Of a DNA stretch of 64,000 bases, positions 18,461-28,272 are shown piece after piece. Made by a program: the position numbers and the translations under genes. Each line of letters begins with the position of its first letter. Position 1 is the first letter of the stretch. The notes beneath the pieces are model-generated. The model was given only the letters and a program-made list of their open reading frames with translations, searched no databases and was not told where the DNA came from. The stretch is from Sporomusa sphaeroides DSM 2875 (GTDB lineage Bacteria > Bacillota > Negativicutes > Sporomusales > Sporomusaceae). The stretch spans positions 2,944,501-3,008,500 of the forward strand of contig NZ_CP146991.1 of NCBI RefSeq assembly GCF_001941975.2. The letters are read 5' to 3'.

Positions 18461-19303
18461 TTATTGGGCGAGCAATGGATGATTTCTAAAGTGTCTCGAA
18501 ACTTCAAACTCTGGAATATAAGGGGTACTTCTTATGCTATTCATTAAATCCCAATAGTAAAATTTAATCGTTGGATTAGAAATCGTACTTGGGTATTCAT
18601 AGCTGTATGTGTTCTCTTTGCCGATAGTATATGAGCGAGAAAACTCTGTTTGTAAATAACGATGAATTCCCCACCTAATGTTGTTTAGAAATTCTGCAAT
18701 TGAACTACTAAGATACCCCAGTATATTTCCATCTCCATGAAACCAGTTTTGGTAATCTTCCAAAGCTAAAAGGCATTCCATTGTTTCTTTGTGCACATTA
18801 TTATCTTTGAAAATTCTTTGCATCTTTGTTGCACAAGCTGAGAGACGAGTAAAATTATGTTTTGAGATATTTCCGCCTATGTACAAGAAATCTGAATATG
18901 TAACCTTTAAGTCAATATTTAGATGAATTGATGGAAACCACAATTGCTTTATCGTAACCTCAGTTTCAAGCCAATTGCAGAATTCCGTAACGGGTTTTAT
19001 AAGATAGGCTATTGAATTATCTTTGTCAAACACTGGTGATGAACAAACGTCTTTTAATAATGAAATATAGCTTCCTCTTTTCAGCCCAAAGTCGCTTGCT
19101 GGGGCCGATAAAAAATCAACAAGATAAATACTAAAATATTCTTGATGAATGCTTGTTTTAAAGCTCACAACTGAACCATACTCATAATGATGAATATCTA
19201 AGACGTTATAGTTCACAATCGAATCAATAATATCTAAAGAAGCTTTTAAAATTAAAATCTCCTTTTCCATATCATTCAGGGACAATAGAGGCTTATTTTT
19301 CAT
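18461..19303 (-). CDS. hypothetical protein, 280 aa
   Basis: Not recognised. It is AT-rich, mixed alpha/beta, with aromatic-rich stretches (IHHYEYGSV, WFPSIHLNID, DYQNWFHGDG) and a helical middle; no signal peptide, membrane segment or catalytic motif is evident. The ATG at 19303 has a poor ribosome binding site. It lies between attL and the 1255-aa nuclease gene on the same strand, 213 bp downstream of it. Base composition matches the defence genes rather than the core genes. Confidence 0.6.
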   Translation of the reverse strand: MKNKPLLSLNDMEKEILILKASLDIIDSIVNYNVLDIHHYEYGSVVSFKTSIHQEYFSIYLVDFLSAPASDFGLKRGSYISLLKDVCSSPVFDKDNSIAYLIKPVTEFCNWLETEVTIKQLWFPSIHLNIDLKVTYSDFLYIGGNISKHNFTRLSACATKMQRIFKDNNVHKETMECLLALEDYQNWFHGDGNILGYLSSSIAEFLNNIRWGIHRYLQTEFSRSYTIGKENTYSYEYPSTISNPTIKFYYWDLMNSIRSTPYIPEFEVSRHFRNHPLLAQ

Positions 19304-19516
19304 ATTTTAGAATTCACTCCAATATTTTCAAATAAGTTTTCCTTTCTCTTTTTAACTGAACTTGAAAAGACCTATAGATTAGATTGACTACTTTCCCCTG
19401 AGACATTGTTCTAACTTATTTGCAAGTCTTTAGAAAAAAGCTTGAAAGTATCCCTTAACTTAAAATAGAGTGTGGATACTAGCGCACCTCTTTCTAAATC
19501 TGATTTTAAAGCTTCC

Positions 19517-22500
19517 CTATTTTACTGACCGAGATAACTCTTCTATTGTTAGAAACGTGACATCCGGGAATCGACTTGCCATATACTTCGTTGGGTTCGG
19601 TTTACTGAAACAAACAATATTTCGAATATGAATATTGCGATCACCTATCCCGAGAGTTTTGGCAACCCGTTGAGCCTTTTCATTTAAAAATGCACAACGA
19701 TCCAAATGTTTTCTCAATTCATCCCTCTTCCCGCTCGGTAATATCTGGCCGCTAAAATGATTCATCTGCTCTGCAATTTCATTTGGGGTTTTAGTAAGCT
19801 TTAGATCCTTGCATTCGATAGCTAAAATGTCATCTTGTCCTGGTTTCCACGCAAGGACATCAACATCACCATAATCTCTATCAGGAGTCTTTTCGTTCAG
19901 CAATTCAGTTACTTGTATTTCAATACGAATTTCATAGCCTGCCCCTTTCATAACATCCGCAACTTCGGTAACAAATGCGTGACTCTGTCGAGCCTTCTCA
20001 TCATCTATCCAACGTTTCATTGCTAATGATTTACATTTAGAGGTAGCAATTTCAGCCTCATAGTATTGGGAAATTGTATGTGTAGTTCCATCTGATATCA
20101 AACCAGGCGAGATGACGTATCGGGGATTATCGCTATTTTCCAATTGAATGACAGGTCGCGCAACTAAAGACAATGCTCGCCCAAATAGCCAAGGATACCA
20201 ATCCCTATTGGTAAAACCTTTCGGTGCTTTATCCCAAGCTTCACGGGGCCAAAGCGAAAAACGTTCCAAAAATATCTGAGTGTCTTCTTGAGTTGTAAAT
20301 TCACTATTGCCGCAATAAGCAAGAAGTTCATCCTTATATGCGATAAAAACACAACGTTCTTTTTCAATTGCTAAGTTTTCTAACGCATCCCGTGTCCCGC
20401 GCATTGAATCAATTGATAAACCAAATTCAGCCTTGAATGCGGTTAAAAAATCAGCAGGAAATACTCCTTGTACAGTAGGTAGTGGCTGAGAAGATTCAAA
20501 ATGTTTCTCATATCGAGCATTCTCATGATCGAGTCGTACCGACTCAAACTCTTGACCAAATGGATCAACCACTTCATCGCGAAAACCGGTATGGGACAAA
20601 ATATCCCCATTAGGTGCGATTTTAATTTCCGGCTTCATTACCCCTTTTATAATGGCATCTGATAGCCCGCCAAAATTGAATATAAAAAGCATGTCACTCA
20701 TCAGAGGCGTCAGATCAAGTATACCAACATGTTCTCCACCATCTAAAGGACATTCTGAAATGGCCATTTCTACCAGTAACCGCAAAGCTATCGTTGAGGC
20801 GTTACAACGTGCAAGCTGTTCAACCGCTACTGCCTTGGTAGATTCCGGGTTATCGCGCAATGCGATCACCGCTCTAATGGTACGTTGCCACAGTAATCTT
20901 TGATTTTCAACACCTTCTATATATCGAAGTGCTTGTTCAATGAACTGTACACGATTTAAAGTATGAAGATTTGCTTGCATCCGTTCCCAAAGTTTCTCTA
21001 TAACTTTATTCAAAAAACGAGTACTTTCTTCTGCTGTACTAAATCTTTCTCCTTTACTCCGATCCTGCACTAACCAACCTAAGCCTAATTTGCTCATTGC
21101 TTCATCTGCACCATCAATAAATAGCTTACTTGACCGGTCATAGTAATTAATGTTATCACGAAAACGAATTGCCTCAAACATATGAAAATATCGAGCGTCA
21201 TCGTTAGGAACTATTTCGTTTTCAAATATATCTAATAACTCCTCGCAGGGTATTTCACCTGTAAGCTGAAGCGCTCCGTTTGCAACGGCTCGCATAAGCA
21301 TACGCTCAGCAATATTTTGGGGATTGTGAAAGTTTGCAAAAAATGAATCTTGGAAATTAATACGTATAGTATCTTCTGATTGTTCTATCAAAATTGCATT
21401 GCGCGAAGGAAGCACTTGTTTTGTAAAAACGTTTGTATATTCTTGCTTCACATCATCGAAATTCAAAATAACTTGTACTACTTTATTGGCAACCTTATGT
21501 AAGCGACGTTCAAAAACGGGGACGGCTCGTCCGAGCCAGTTGTGGACAGCATCCCAGACTTTGAAAACCATATCACGCGATAGTCCTGTTTCTCCACTCT
21601 CAGTTGAAACCCACCAAATAGATTGTTTACCGACCCATGCTCCCAATAACTGCCCTTGGCGTACGGCATCTATACAAGCATAAAGAGGTTGATTGACATC
21701 ATCGGGAAAATAACTATCAATATCTTTTCTCCGCACTCGAACCAACTTGCCATTAGGTAATGGTAAAACATGCAAATCCCAACCTTGACGAATTTTTCTC
21801 CGGATCTCAGCAAGAGAATCGGTGGGAATCATCATATGAATTGGTTTATCACCAAACTCAACGTCTGCCGGTATCATTAAATAGTTTGTATCTACCCACC
21901 AACCATAAAGGTTCAATAAACCGTTAGCGTTAGCAATTGACACACCTTGTTTTTTTAGGTGCCTTACCTGATTAATTAGTTTCCATAAAAATAAAGGCGA
22001 AGTTTCAGATGTCCACGCAAGCGTTTGAAAGTCTGGCGCGGATATGAATTCAACCAACCAATCCGGCGTTTCTTGTACTGCTCGAAATCCATTCGGACGC
22101 CCATAGCCACACCCAACCACCAATGTTAAACCTTGCTTAAAACCTTCTTGCTTTCGGAAATAGGAACGAGCATCTTTGATATGTATATTAATTTGGTCAT
22201 TATATTCATCCATGATTTCAGATTCAAATGACAAAAGGCCATGTTGCTGATACCCGGAAATGCGATCAATTATTACAATGACCTGTATATAACGGCCTGT
22301 ATCAAATTCTCTGGTAAGAGTCATCAAATATTTATCCTGGACATCTTGTACTGGAATACTCTGCCGAGGAAAGGACGCTCCCATAATAGGATTCTCCTGC
22401 AAAAATTCTTGATATTCCATAACAAGGTGTTTATCAAAACTCTCTTGACAACCATGCTGTATCATCCAATTTAAAATATGCGTCCGCACAGCAAAGCTTA

Positions 22501-23284
22501 TGCTATTAGGTAATAGAATAAACCACTTATCACAATTCTTTACTATTGGGTGCTGCTGAAGATCACTCTCCTCTAAGGACTGCTCCTTCAATTTATTTGT
22601 ATGTTGCAAATCAAAAATAAAAGGCTCAATATCTGCAGGCAAGATTTCAAGACGTTGCAAATCCTCTAATGTAAATACGATAGTTTTACTAAGCGCTTTC
22701 AATTCCTTATCAGAAGGGATTCTGACAGCGGCTTTGTCATTACCTCCTCCTGGCAAAAAGCGGTTAAGATGGCGTCGCTCGGCAATTTCTTCACTAAGCA
22801 TTAAGATTCCGTATACCTCACGTTTCAATTGCCGTGTGCTCGGACCATCCGGTAGTGTTTTAATTATGTTCAACATCCTTTGAAGATAAAAGTCACTACT
22901 TTCCCAAATTCCTTCAAAAATTCGGATGTTACCGATGTCAGTAATCACATTAGATATAAACACATCCTCCACCGGATCTTCTAAATGAACGAAAGAAGTC
23001 GCACCTAATTCCTTATTCAACCATAAGTGAAGGTGCTGTGCCATCGGTTCTTTCTTTCCCAAGGAATGTGATAGAATAAGATGAATTAACATTTCAAGGC
23101 GAAGAGTATTTGCCTGCAACGCCGGTAAAGTTAACAAACCTGAAATTAATGCTGCTGCTTTAATTGGATGAAATGGCCTAAGCTTCTTTTTGATACTTGG
23201 CCGATCTTGTATGGTGTGAGAAATTTCTCGGCTTGGGGTCATTGAAGCAAGCATGTCCAAAAAATCATGATAATCCTCGTTCAT
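19517..23284 (-). CDS. 1255-aa protein with C-terminal PD-(D/E)XK nuclease domain
   Basis: Start taken at the ATG at 23284 behind GGAGGAAATA. The last about 150 residues contain a restriction-endonuclease-like core: RDYGDVDVLAWKPGQDD then LAIECKDLKLTK, i.e. the D...E-x-K triad of Mrr/Holliday-resolvase-like nucleases. The rest (over 1000 residues) shows no Walker or helicase motif and seems a mix of helical and alpha/beta parts. I know no named family. Position between two toxin-like modules in an integrated element suggests a stand-alone defence nuclease in which the large N-terminal part senses the invader; this is inference. Confidence 0.7.
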   Translation of the reverse strand: MNEDYHDFLDMLASMTPSREISHTIQDRPSIKKKLRPFHPIKAAALISGLLTLPALQANTLRLEMLIHLILSHSLGKKEPMAQHLHLWLNKELGATSFVHLEDPVEDVFISNVITDIGNIRIFEGIWESSDFYLQRMLNIIKTLPDGPSTRQLKREVYGILMLSEEIAERRHLNRFLPGGGNDKAAVRIPSDKELKALSKTIVFTLEDLQRLEILPADIEPFIFDLQHTNKLKEQSLEESDLQQHPIVKNCDKWFILLPNSISFAVRTHILNWMIQHGCQESFDKHLVMEYQEFLQENPIMGASFPRQSIPVQDVQDKYLMTLTREFDTGRYIQVIVIIDRISGYQQHGLLSFESEIMDEYNDQINIHIKDARSYFRKQEGFKQGLTLVVGCGYGRPNGFRAVQETPDWLVEFISAPDFQTLAWTSETSPLFLWKLINQVRHLKKQGVSIANANGLLNLYGWWVDTNYLMIPADVEFGDKPIHMMIPTDSLAEIRRKIRQGWDLHVLPLPNGKLVRVRRKDIDSYFPDDVNQPLYACIDAVRQGQLLGAWVGKQSIWWVSTESGETGLSRDMVFKVWDAVHNWLGRAVPVFERRLHKVANKVVQVILNFDDVKQEYTNVFTKQVLPSRNAILIEQSEDTIRINFQDSFFANFHNPQNIAERMLMRAVANGALQLTGEIPCEELLDIFENEIVPNDDARYFHMFEAIRFRDNINYYDRSSKLFIDGADEAMSKLGLGWLVQDRSKGERFSTAEESTRFLNKVIEKLWERMQANLHTLNRVQFIEQALRYIEGVENQRLLWQRTIRAVIALRDNPESTKAVAVEQLARCNASTIALRLLVEMAISECPLDGGEHVGILDLTPLMSDMLFIFNFGGLSDAIIKGVMKPEIKIAPNGDILSHTGFRDEVVDPFGQEFESVRLDHENARYEKHFESSQPLPTVQGVFPADFLTAFKAEFGLSIDSMRGTRDALENLAIEKERCVFIAYKDELLAYCGNSEFTTQEDTQIFLERFSLWPREAWDKAPKGFTNRDWYPWLFGRALSLVARPVIQLENSDNPRYVISPGLISDGTTHTISQYYEAEIATSKCKSLAMKRWIDDEKARQSHAFVTEVADVMKGAGYEIRIEIQVTELLNEKTPDRDYGDVDVLAWKPGQDDILAIECKDLKLTKTPNEIAEQMNHFSGQILPSGKRDELRKHLDRCAFLNEKAQRVAKTLGIGDRNIHIRNIVCFSKPNPTKYMASRFPDVTFLTIEELSRSVK

Positions 23285-23479
23285 TATTTCCTCCAATAAG
23301 TTAATTTCTCAAGTTAATTTCTCAAGATGCTAAAAGACTTGATTTATTGATATTTTCTATTGTATTCGACATATAAATTTAATTTTCAATATTAACCAAC
23401 AATTATCCTTTGGGCTTCTAGGTGCAAACTATAAATACATTAAATTATGTTATTCTATTGGCAAAAAAAGCCGCCGGCA

Positions 23480-23686
23480 TCACCGGCAGCCTCCCTGCAA
23501 GAACTGTACAACCGTACCCAAAGCCATCAACCCGCCGACCAGCGCCATCAGCCAGAAGACCGACAGCAGCAGGCTATGATCGGCACAGTACCGGATGCTC
23601 GGCCGGTCATCCCGGCCTATCGCGTTCCAGTAGCACACCCACAGTGCAGCTTCCACCCGCCACCGTCTCACCAGAAAGTCCCACAT
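23480..23686 (-). CDS. 68-aa membrane protein, paralogue 2
   Basis: Same length as 16510-16716 and very similar (WRVEAALWVCYWNA, DHSLLLSVFWLMALVGG). ATG at 23686 behind GGGAGGTG; the GTG nine bases earlier is less likely. A GC-rich conserved leader separates it from the SymE-like gene in both modules. Function unknown. Confidence 0.6.
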   Translation of the reverse strand: MWDFLVRRWRVEAALWVCYWNAIGRDDRPSIRYCADHSLLLSVFWLMALVGGLMALGTVVQFLQGGCR

Positions 23687-23876
23687 ACCCCACACCTCCC
23701 GCTCATCGGCAGCGGCTCCCCGCCGCCGTCACTCTCCAAAAGAGCGCGGGAGTAAACTTCCTATTGTGCTAAGATTCCGGCGCGGCACACCGCGTCACCC
23801 GCAGGGGCGCAGCGAGAGCGGAGCAGGCGCAGCCTTGACCGGTGTGATACAATCATAAGACCGGCGGCGGGGCGTT

Positions 23877-24098
23877 TCAGCGGCTAGACCTCTCCTTTTC
23901 CTTTTCGGTTATTTCGTCGGTTACAGCTTTTATGAGCAAAGCTCCGCTGTGTTCTTCGATCACCACTTTATCACCGCTCTGAAAGCCAAGGTCCTGGAGC
24001 CATTTGCCTTGCAAACGAATGAGCGGCCGCCGGTCTTTACCATTGAGGTATGTATAATAGACAGTCAAAATACGTGAGGTTTCCCTTTCACTGGACAA
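23877..24098 (-). CDS. SymE-like toxin, copy 2
   Basis: 73 aa from the TTG at 24098 (GGGGGT seven bases upstream); another TTG at 24128 is possible. RILTVYYTYL, PLIRLQGKWLQDLGFQSGDKVVI and a following ALLIK strand match the SymE family, including the Pro that is lost in copy 1. Probably the better preserved of the two copies. Confidence 0.72.
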   Translation of the reverse strand: MSSERETSRILTVYYTYLNGKDRRPLIRLQGKWLQDLGFQSGDKVVIEEHSGALLIKAVTDEITEKEKERSSR

Positions 24099-24179
24099 GT
24101 ATATACCCCCTATCGCAAGCTGCAGCAAGGCCCTTGATCATGGCAAGCACTTGCCGGGCAGCTTTTTTATAGGGGGAAA

Positions 24180-24596
24180 TTAAAAAGCGCATGCGAGGTT
24201 TTTATACCCTACACATGCGCTTTGCTTCATCGTCTGCTAAATCCCAACACCAATAAACCGGAACATAACCGGCCTCAACAGAAAAGCGGTCAAGAAATAT
24301 GTAAGCGAACGCTTGCCCTTCCGTTGACAGTGTATCGGAAATAGGCTTAGTCTCCTGCTACATGAAGTCGCACAGCCTGCGCATCTCCTGCCGGCATCTC
24401 CGTTACACGCAGTGCCTCGCTTGTGTTCAAGCGGGCGGCATTGTATAATAGAAATGTCGTCGTGGACAGCTTAGCTGTTACGTGTAGGTAGTGTGTTTAC
24501 CTGCGCGAGCCTGGAAGTGCTCCAACACTTTCAGGTCACGGCGACTTTTTAATTTCCACCTATTTCTAATTATAGCTCATTTCAAACGAATTGCAA
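24180..24596 (-). ncRNA. candidate small RNA or leader upstream of symE, copy 2
   Basis: Promoter TTGCAA (24591-24596), 16 bp, TATAAT (24569-24574) on the minus strand. The GGAAGTG-type hairpin and the AAGCGCATG...CATGCGCTT terminator are as in copy 1, with about 150 nt of extra sequence between. The hydrophobic frame seen in copy 1 is interrupted here by a one-base difference. Confidence 0.4.
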
Positions 24597-24675
24597 GCCG
24601 ATGGCTTAAAGGAAAATACTTTTTCTCCGGCATCCTCGATAAGTTCGCAATAAAGTGCGTGGCTGATCGGCGCGC

Positions 24676-27111
24676 CTACTTCCACGCGTAAGACAGGGCC
24701 CCGCAGCGGCAAGATATTTTTTTCTCCGTCTCCGATGCATATCTCGTCGCTATCGACTGCTTGCAGCCGCTGCAATACAGCGCGTTTTCCAAACTTTTAA
24801 TCTCGTCCCAGAGCCCATTCAAATCGCCTCTTGTCGGAACGTAGGAGCTGTCGTGCGAACCTTTGTTGCCAATAAAGTTGGAACGCTGCAAGCTGTTGAA
24901 CAAGTCGCCGTGAGCCGCCGCGAAGTCGTCTTTGCTTTTTTTATCGACCCGAGCTTTCAAGGCGGCTAATAATTCCGGTGCCATCCTATCCTCGTTTCTG
25001 TCGTTGAACATAAATTTCACCGGAACTTCCAGCCGCTCGGCGATTTCTTTCAGAAACTGTTCCAGGTACACGCGCATTTCGTTGCCCAGCCCCTCCAGCT
25101 TGCCCGCGGCCAGCAGCGTCTCGATCTTCGCGCGCTTGTCCTCGTGAGCCTCGTCGGCGTACGTACCCTTGTTATCGTCCCAATAAATATTTTTAACCGC
25201 CCAATGTGGATTTCCCTTGACAGCTTTGGAAAAATACTCGAACCATTGTTTTTCATGGGTCAAAGCGATGATTTGATAGTCTTTCAACTTGTCGATCAAC
25301 AAGTTGGCGAAACGTGTCCGATGATTGCTGTCGAAGCTCGAAATGACGTCATCCAACACAATGAAGCCGTTGCGCGGGTTGAACGCCCGGACTGAAGCGA
25401 GAAAAAACGCCAGCCCGAAGCAGTTCAGATGCGATTCGCTGAAGCAGCGCAGCGGCGCGCCAAGCACTTGGCCGTTAAATTGATATTCAATGGCTAGGCC
25501 CTTCAATTCGTCGTCGTCGGTCATCGGCACAATGCGCAAGTCCTTTATGGGCTCTCCCGGGTTCATATATTCATAATATTCGTCGATAGCGTTCGAAAAG
25601 CCGGCGAGGAAAGCCTCCAGCCCTTCCTTCTGGCGTTGGACGAATGCGTCGTAAATCTTGCTTAACGCGGCCTGTTGCTCGACAATGACGTCGCGCTCTT
25701 TTTTCATAGCTGTAAGCTGTTCGTACGCTTTGACAGCCATGGAAAGATTGGTGTGCGCGGCAGTCCTGGCGTTGCCCGCCTCCGCCGCTCTAATCGCCTG
25801 GATGCGTTCGTCGCATTGTCCGGATATTTCAACTAACGCTTTTTTATCCAATGCAAGCGAAGCGTCGGGAGCCGCGCCGTCAATTACAGCCTTGCTGGTT
25901 TCGGCTTCGAAGGGATTAATCCCCGCCGCCCAGTCTTCCAATCGCTTTTTCAGTTCGCTGAAAACCTTTTCTTCGCCTTCGCCTTTGAAAACAGCGTCGC
26001 TCAACAGCGCGGCCAGCGTTTGCCGCAAGCTTGCCGCCGACTGCTTCGCCTTAGCTCGGCTCGCTTCCAGCTTCGACAGTTTGCCCTGCAGTTCGGACAG
26101 GCTGGCTATGCGGCCTAGCAATTCATTCTGCAAATCGTTAAGATTTTTGTCTTGCAGGCACAACGGGCATTTAGGCTCGGCGTACGAGCCGCCCGTAAGT
26201 ACACCAGCTCCGGCTTTCAGCAAATCCAAAAGCGCAAGCTTGGCAATATTGCCCGTATCGGCGAGCAATTGCGCAAACTGCGAAGCGTAGGACTGGTAAT
26301 CGGCGGCCAGCAAGTCAATCTTCCCATCCATTCCCGCTGTAACGCCTTTAATCTTCTCCAACGCCGCCAACACGGCAATGGCCTTTTCGTCGCCGGACGC
26401 TTGCAGCGACGCCAGCGCGGTCGGCGCGTCGCCGACGCTCTTGACCGCCTCCCCTAAGCCAAAAGGGGCCAACTGCTCGCGAACGGCTTCAATGAACTTT
26501 TCATCGTCGGGAACGTTGCGCCCTAGGTACTCCAGCAGACTGCGTTGAAACTGGGCGATCTGGTTTTCATATCCCTTGTTTTTCACTTCCCGGCCTAATT
26601 CGTTGACCGCCTTTTTCAGCGTGTCGCGCACCGCTGTAACGGAAGAAAAGCCGATAATCTCAGACAACGACTTTAATTTATCGGTTTTCGTATCCAATAC
26701 GAACTTCGTCAGCTTGTCGTGCCGGACAATAAAATTTTCCCCTTGTGAAGCTTTGATGTATTCTTGAAACTCCGCAGCGGCGTTGCTGAATTTCGCCGTC
26801 AGCCTGTCTTTCTTATAAATGATTTCCTTTTCCGCATTTAAGGACTTATCGGTCATGGCCAGCGTCATAAACGCCCTTTCGTTCTTGTCTATGCGCACAT
26901 TGCGCAAGGCGTCGATGCCGTTGTTCCCGATCTCCTGACAGCTTAGCCGCTCGATTTTATCGGAGTAGTACCACTCCAGCGCGTCGGCGAGGCTGCTTTT
27001 GCCCGAGCCGTTGTCGCCGTAGACGATGGCCGACTTGCCGCCGAACTGCAGCGTCATCGGCTCTTTCACCCCGCGAAGGCCGGCGATGGTCATGGTTTCA
27101 ATCTTAACCAT
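24676..27111 (-). CDS. Rad50/SMC-like ATPase with zinc hook
   Basis: 811 aa. Walker A GDNGSGKSS lies near residue 35; a long coiled region with CPLC (Rad50-type hook) near 320; ABC signature in FSESHLNCFGLA, Walker B FIVLDDVISSFD and switch His in ALTHEKQW. The C terminus adds a zinc ribbon (CSGC...CRCG), unusual for Rad50 and perhaps a nucleic-acid or partner binding part. The ATG overlaps the 62-aa gene by 8 bp. Related SMC-like ATPases drive Lamassu, RloC-like and other defence systems by sensing DNA ends and switching on an effector; here the effector candidate is the GIY-YIG protein two genes upstream. Confidence 0.85.
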   Translation of the reverse strand: MVKIETMTIAGLRGVKEPMTLQFGGKSAIVYGDNGSGKSSLADALEWYYSDKIERLSCQEIGNNGIDALRNVRIDKNERAFMTLAMTDKSLNAEKEIIYKKDRLTAKFSNAAAEFQEYIKASQGENFIVRHDKLTKFVLDTKTDKLKSLSEIIGFSSVTAVRDTLKKAVNELGREVKNKGYENQIAQFQRSLLEYLGRNVPDDEKFIEAVREQLAPFGLGEAVKSVGDAPTALASLQASGDEKAIAVLAALEKIKGVTAGMDGKIDLLAADYQSYASQFAQLLADTGNIAKLALLDLLKAGAGVLTGGSYAEPKCPLCLQDKNLNDLQNELLGRIASLSELQGKLSKLEASRAKAKQSAASLRQTLAALLSDAVFKGEGEEKVFSELKKRLEDWAAGINPFEAETSKAVIDGAAPDASLALDKKALVEISGQCDERIQAIRAAEAGNARTAAHTNLSMAVKAYEQLTAMKKERDVIVEQQAALSKIYDAFVQRQKEGLEAFLAGFSNAIDEYYEYMNPGEPIKDLRIVPMTDDDELKGLAIEYQFNGQVLGAPLRCFSESHLNCFGLAFFLASVRAFNPRNGFIVLDDVISSFDSNHRTRFANLLIDKLKDYQIIALTHEKQWFEYFSKAVKGNPHWAVKNIYWDDNKGTYADEAHEDKRAKIETLLAAGKLEGLGNEMRVYLEQFLKEIAERLEVPVKFMFNDRNEDRMAPELLAALKARVDKKSKDDFAAAHGDLFNSLQRSNFIGNKGSHDSSYVPTRGDLNGLWDEIKSLENALYCSGCKQSIATRYASETEKKISCRCGALSYAWK

Positions 27112-27292
27112 TTTTCAGCGCCTCCTCCCGTAGCGACTGCAGCGAAGCAGCCACTTCCTTCTGTGTGAACTTTTTGTCTCGATGCAAAGACGCCAGCTTC
27201 TCCGCCAATGCCTTGTCCACGCCTTCCATGTCCTGCAATTCCGCGAAGAACGCATCGACGATCGCGTCTCCGCTCAATGGGCTGTCACTCAT
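27104..27292 (-). CDS. 62-aa small acidic/helical protein between nuclease and ATPase
   Basis: ATG at 27292 with GGAGGATGAGCAA, four bases after the GIY-YIG stop; its stop overlaps the ATPase start. Residues include VDAFFAELQDMEGVDKALAEKLASL and FTQKEVAASLQSL. Tight coupling on both sides argues for a real partner, possibly an adaptor between ATPase and nuclease. No family known. Confidence 0.65.
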   Translation of the reverse strand: MSDSPLSGDAIVDAFFAELQDMEGVDKALAEKLASLHRDKKFTQKEVAASLQSLREEALKNG

Positions 27293-27296
27293 TTGC

Positions 27297-27755
27297 TCAT
27301 CCTCCTCCAAAATGTTTCCAGTCGATTTGAAACTCAACGTCAACCTCTTTTTGTTGGATTTCAAAGCCGGTTTTATTGTTGCAAATGGGGTAAACCCCAA
27401 ATTTGGCGACAAAGTCCAAAATGAAATAGCTTTCTAAGTCTTCAATCCTATGCGGCCACATCGACTTCACCATTTCAAAATTAATAAAGGTAAACTCTAG
27501 CGGCTGCGCGGAGCGATAATTGAACAGCCCGGCGTTGCCGGATTGTCCGTCGTAATGCCCTTGCAGGCGGCTGCCTATGCTATTGGTCTTTTTTTCGCTC
27601 ATGCCGATATAAAGCAGGCGCGACCGGTTAAACGGGTACATGATGTCGCCGGACGTGAGCGCGATGAAGTACAGGCCGACGATGCCGCTAAGCGGCCGGA
27701 TATAAAACGGCTCGAACCGATTGCATTTTTCAAAATAGATTTGAACTTGACCCAT
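27297..27755 (-). CDS. GIY-YIG-like nuclease
   Basis: 152 aa. The GIY-YIG pattern is present in order: GLYFIALTSG, LLYIGMSE, then the catalytic Arg in SIGSRLQGHY, Glu in DLESYFIL and Asn in PICNNKTG. The length is that of a single catalytic domain, so targeting presumably comes from partners. First gene of a three-gene operon with a 62-aa protein and a Rad50-like ATPase. Expected activity: metal-dependent single-strand cleavage of DNA. Confidence 0.75.
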   Translation of the reverse strand: MGQVQIYFEKCNRFEPFYIRPLSGIVGLYFIALTSGDIMYPFNRSRLLYIGMSEKKTNSIGSRLQGHYDGQSGNAGLFNYRSAQPLEFTFINFEMVKSMWPHRIEDLESYFILDFVAKFGVYPICNNKTGFEIQQKEVDVEFQIDWKHFGGG

Positions 27756-27848
27756 GAGAAAAATTTTCTCCTCGCGTTGTTTTTATTGATACGTTCCGCA
27801 TCGCATCGCCATAATCCTGCATTTTTCTTCCATATCAATATTGTTAAA

Positions 27849-28110
27849 GCCGCGCAGTTCGCGGCTTCCTTGCTGCCGGCAGGCCCGTCTGCACGGGACG
27901 CGACGGCGCGGGTTTGGCCGCCGTGGCCGGTGCGCTCCCCTGCCAGGCAGACTGTTGCAAATAAAACAGGCTTACGATGTGCGGCCACACGGGTTTTGTG
28001 GCTGCTCATGGTAAGCCGTCTTATTTGCCGCTCGGCATTGTAGTGGCGACTTCCCCTCCCGTTTGTTCTTCGGGAGGGGGACAGGGTGGGTTCCTAAAGC
28101 GGAACCGTCG
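27849..28110. repeat. GC-rich direct repeat A, copy 1
   Basis: About 262 bp, strongly similar to 34335-34602 and same orientation, beginning GCCGCGCAGTTCGCGG and ending after a hairpin CCCCTCCCG...CGGGAGGGG. No conserved frame. It fills most of the gap between the GIY-YIG operon and the restriction operon. The rest (28111-28272) is AT-rich with a short tandem of TTATTCCGGC words at 28238-28280. Confidence 0.8.
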
Positions 28111-28272
28111 ATATGGCTATAATGGTTGACAAAATTTTCTTGTTTCAGGACATTTGATAATTATAGGAGCACCAATGTCATTGCTGAAACTCCATATAAA
28201 TCTAAATTCTACATAATTTTTATTTGCACACTGCCAGCTTATTTTCCGGCTTATTCCGGCTTATTTTTCGGC

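Noticed and set aside
28160-28270. 13-codon frame with AGGAG before ATG at about 28174, and TTATTCCGGC tandem words
   Set aside because: The frame is too short and unsupported; the words are too few and irregular for a CRISPR or functional repeat array.
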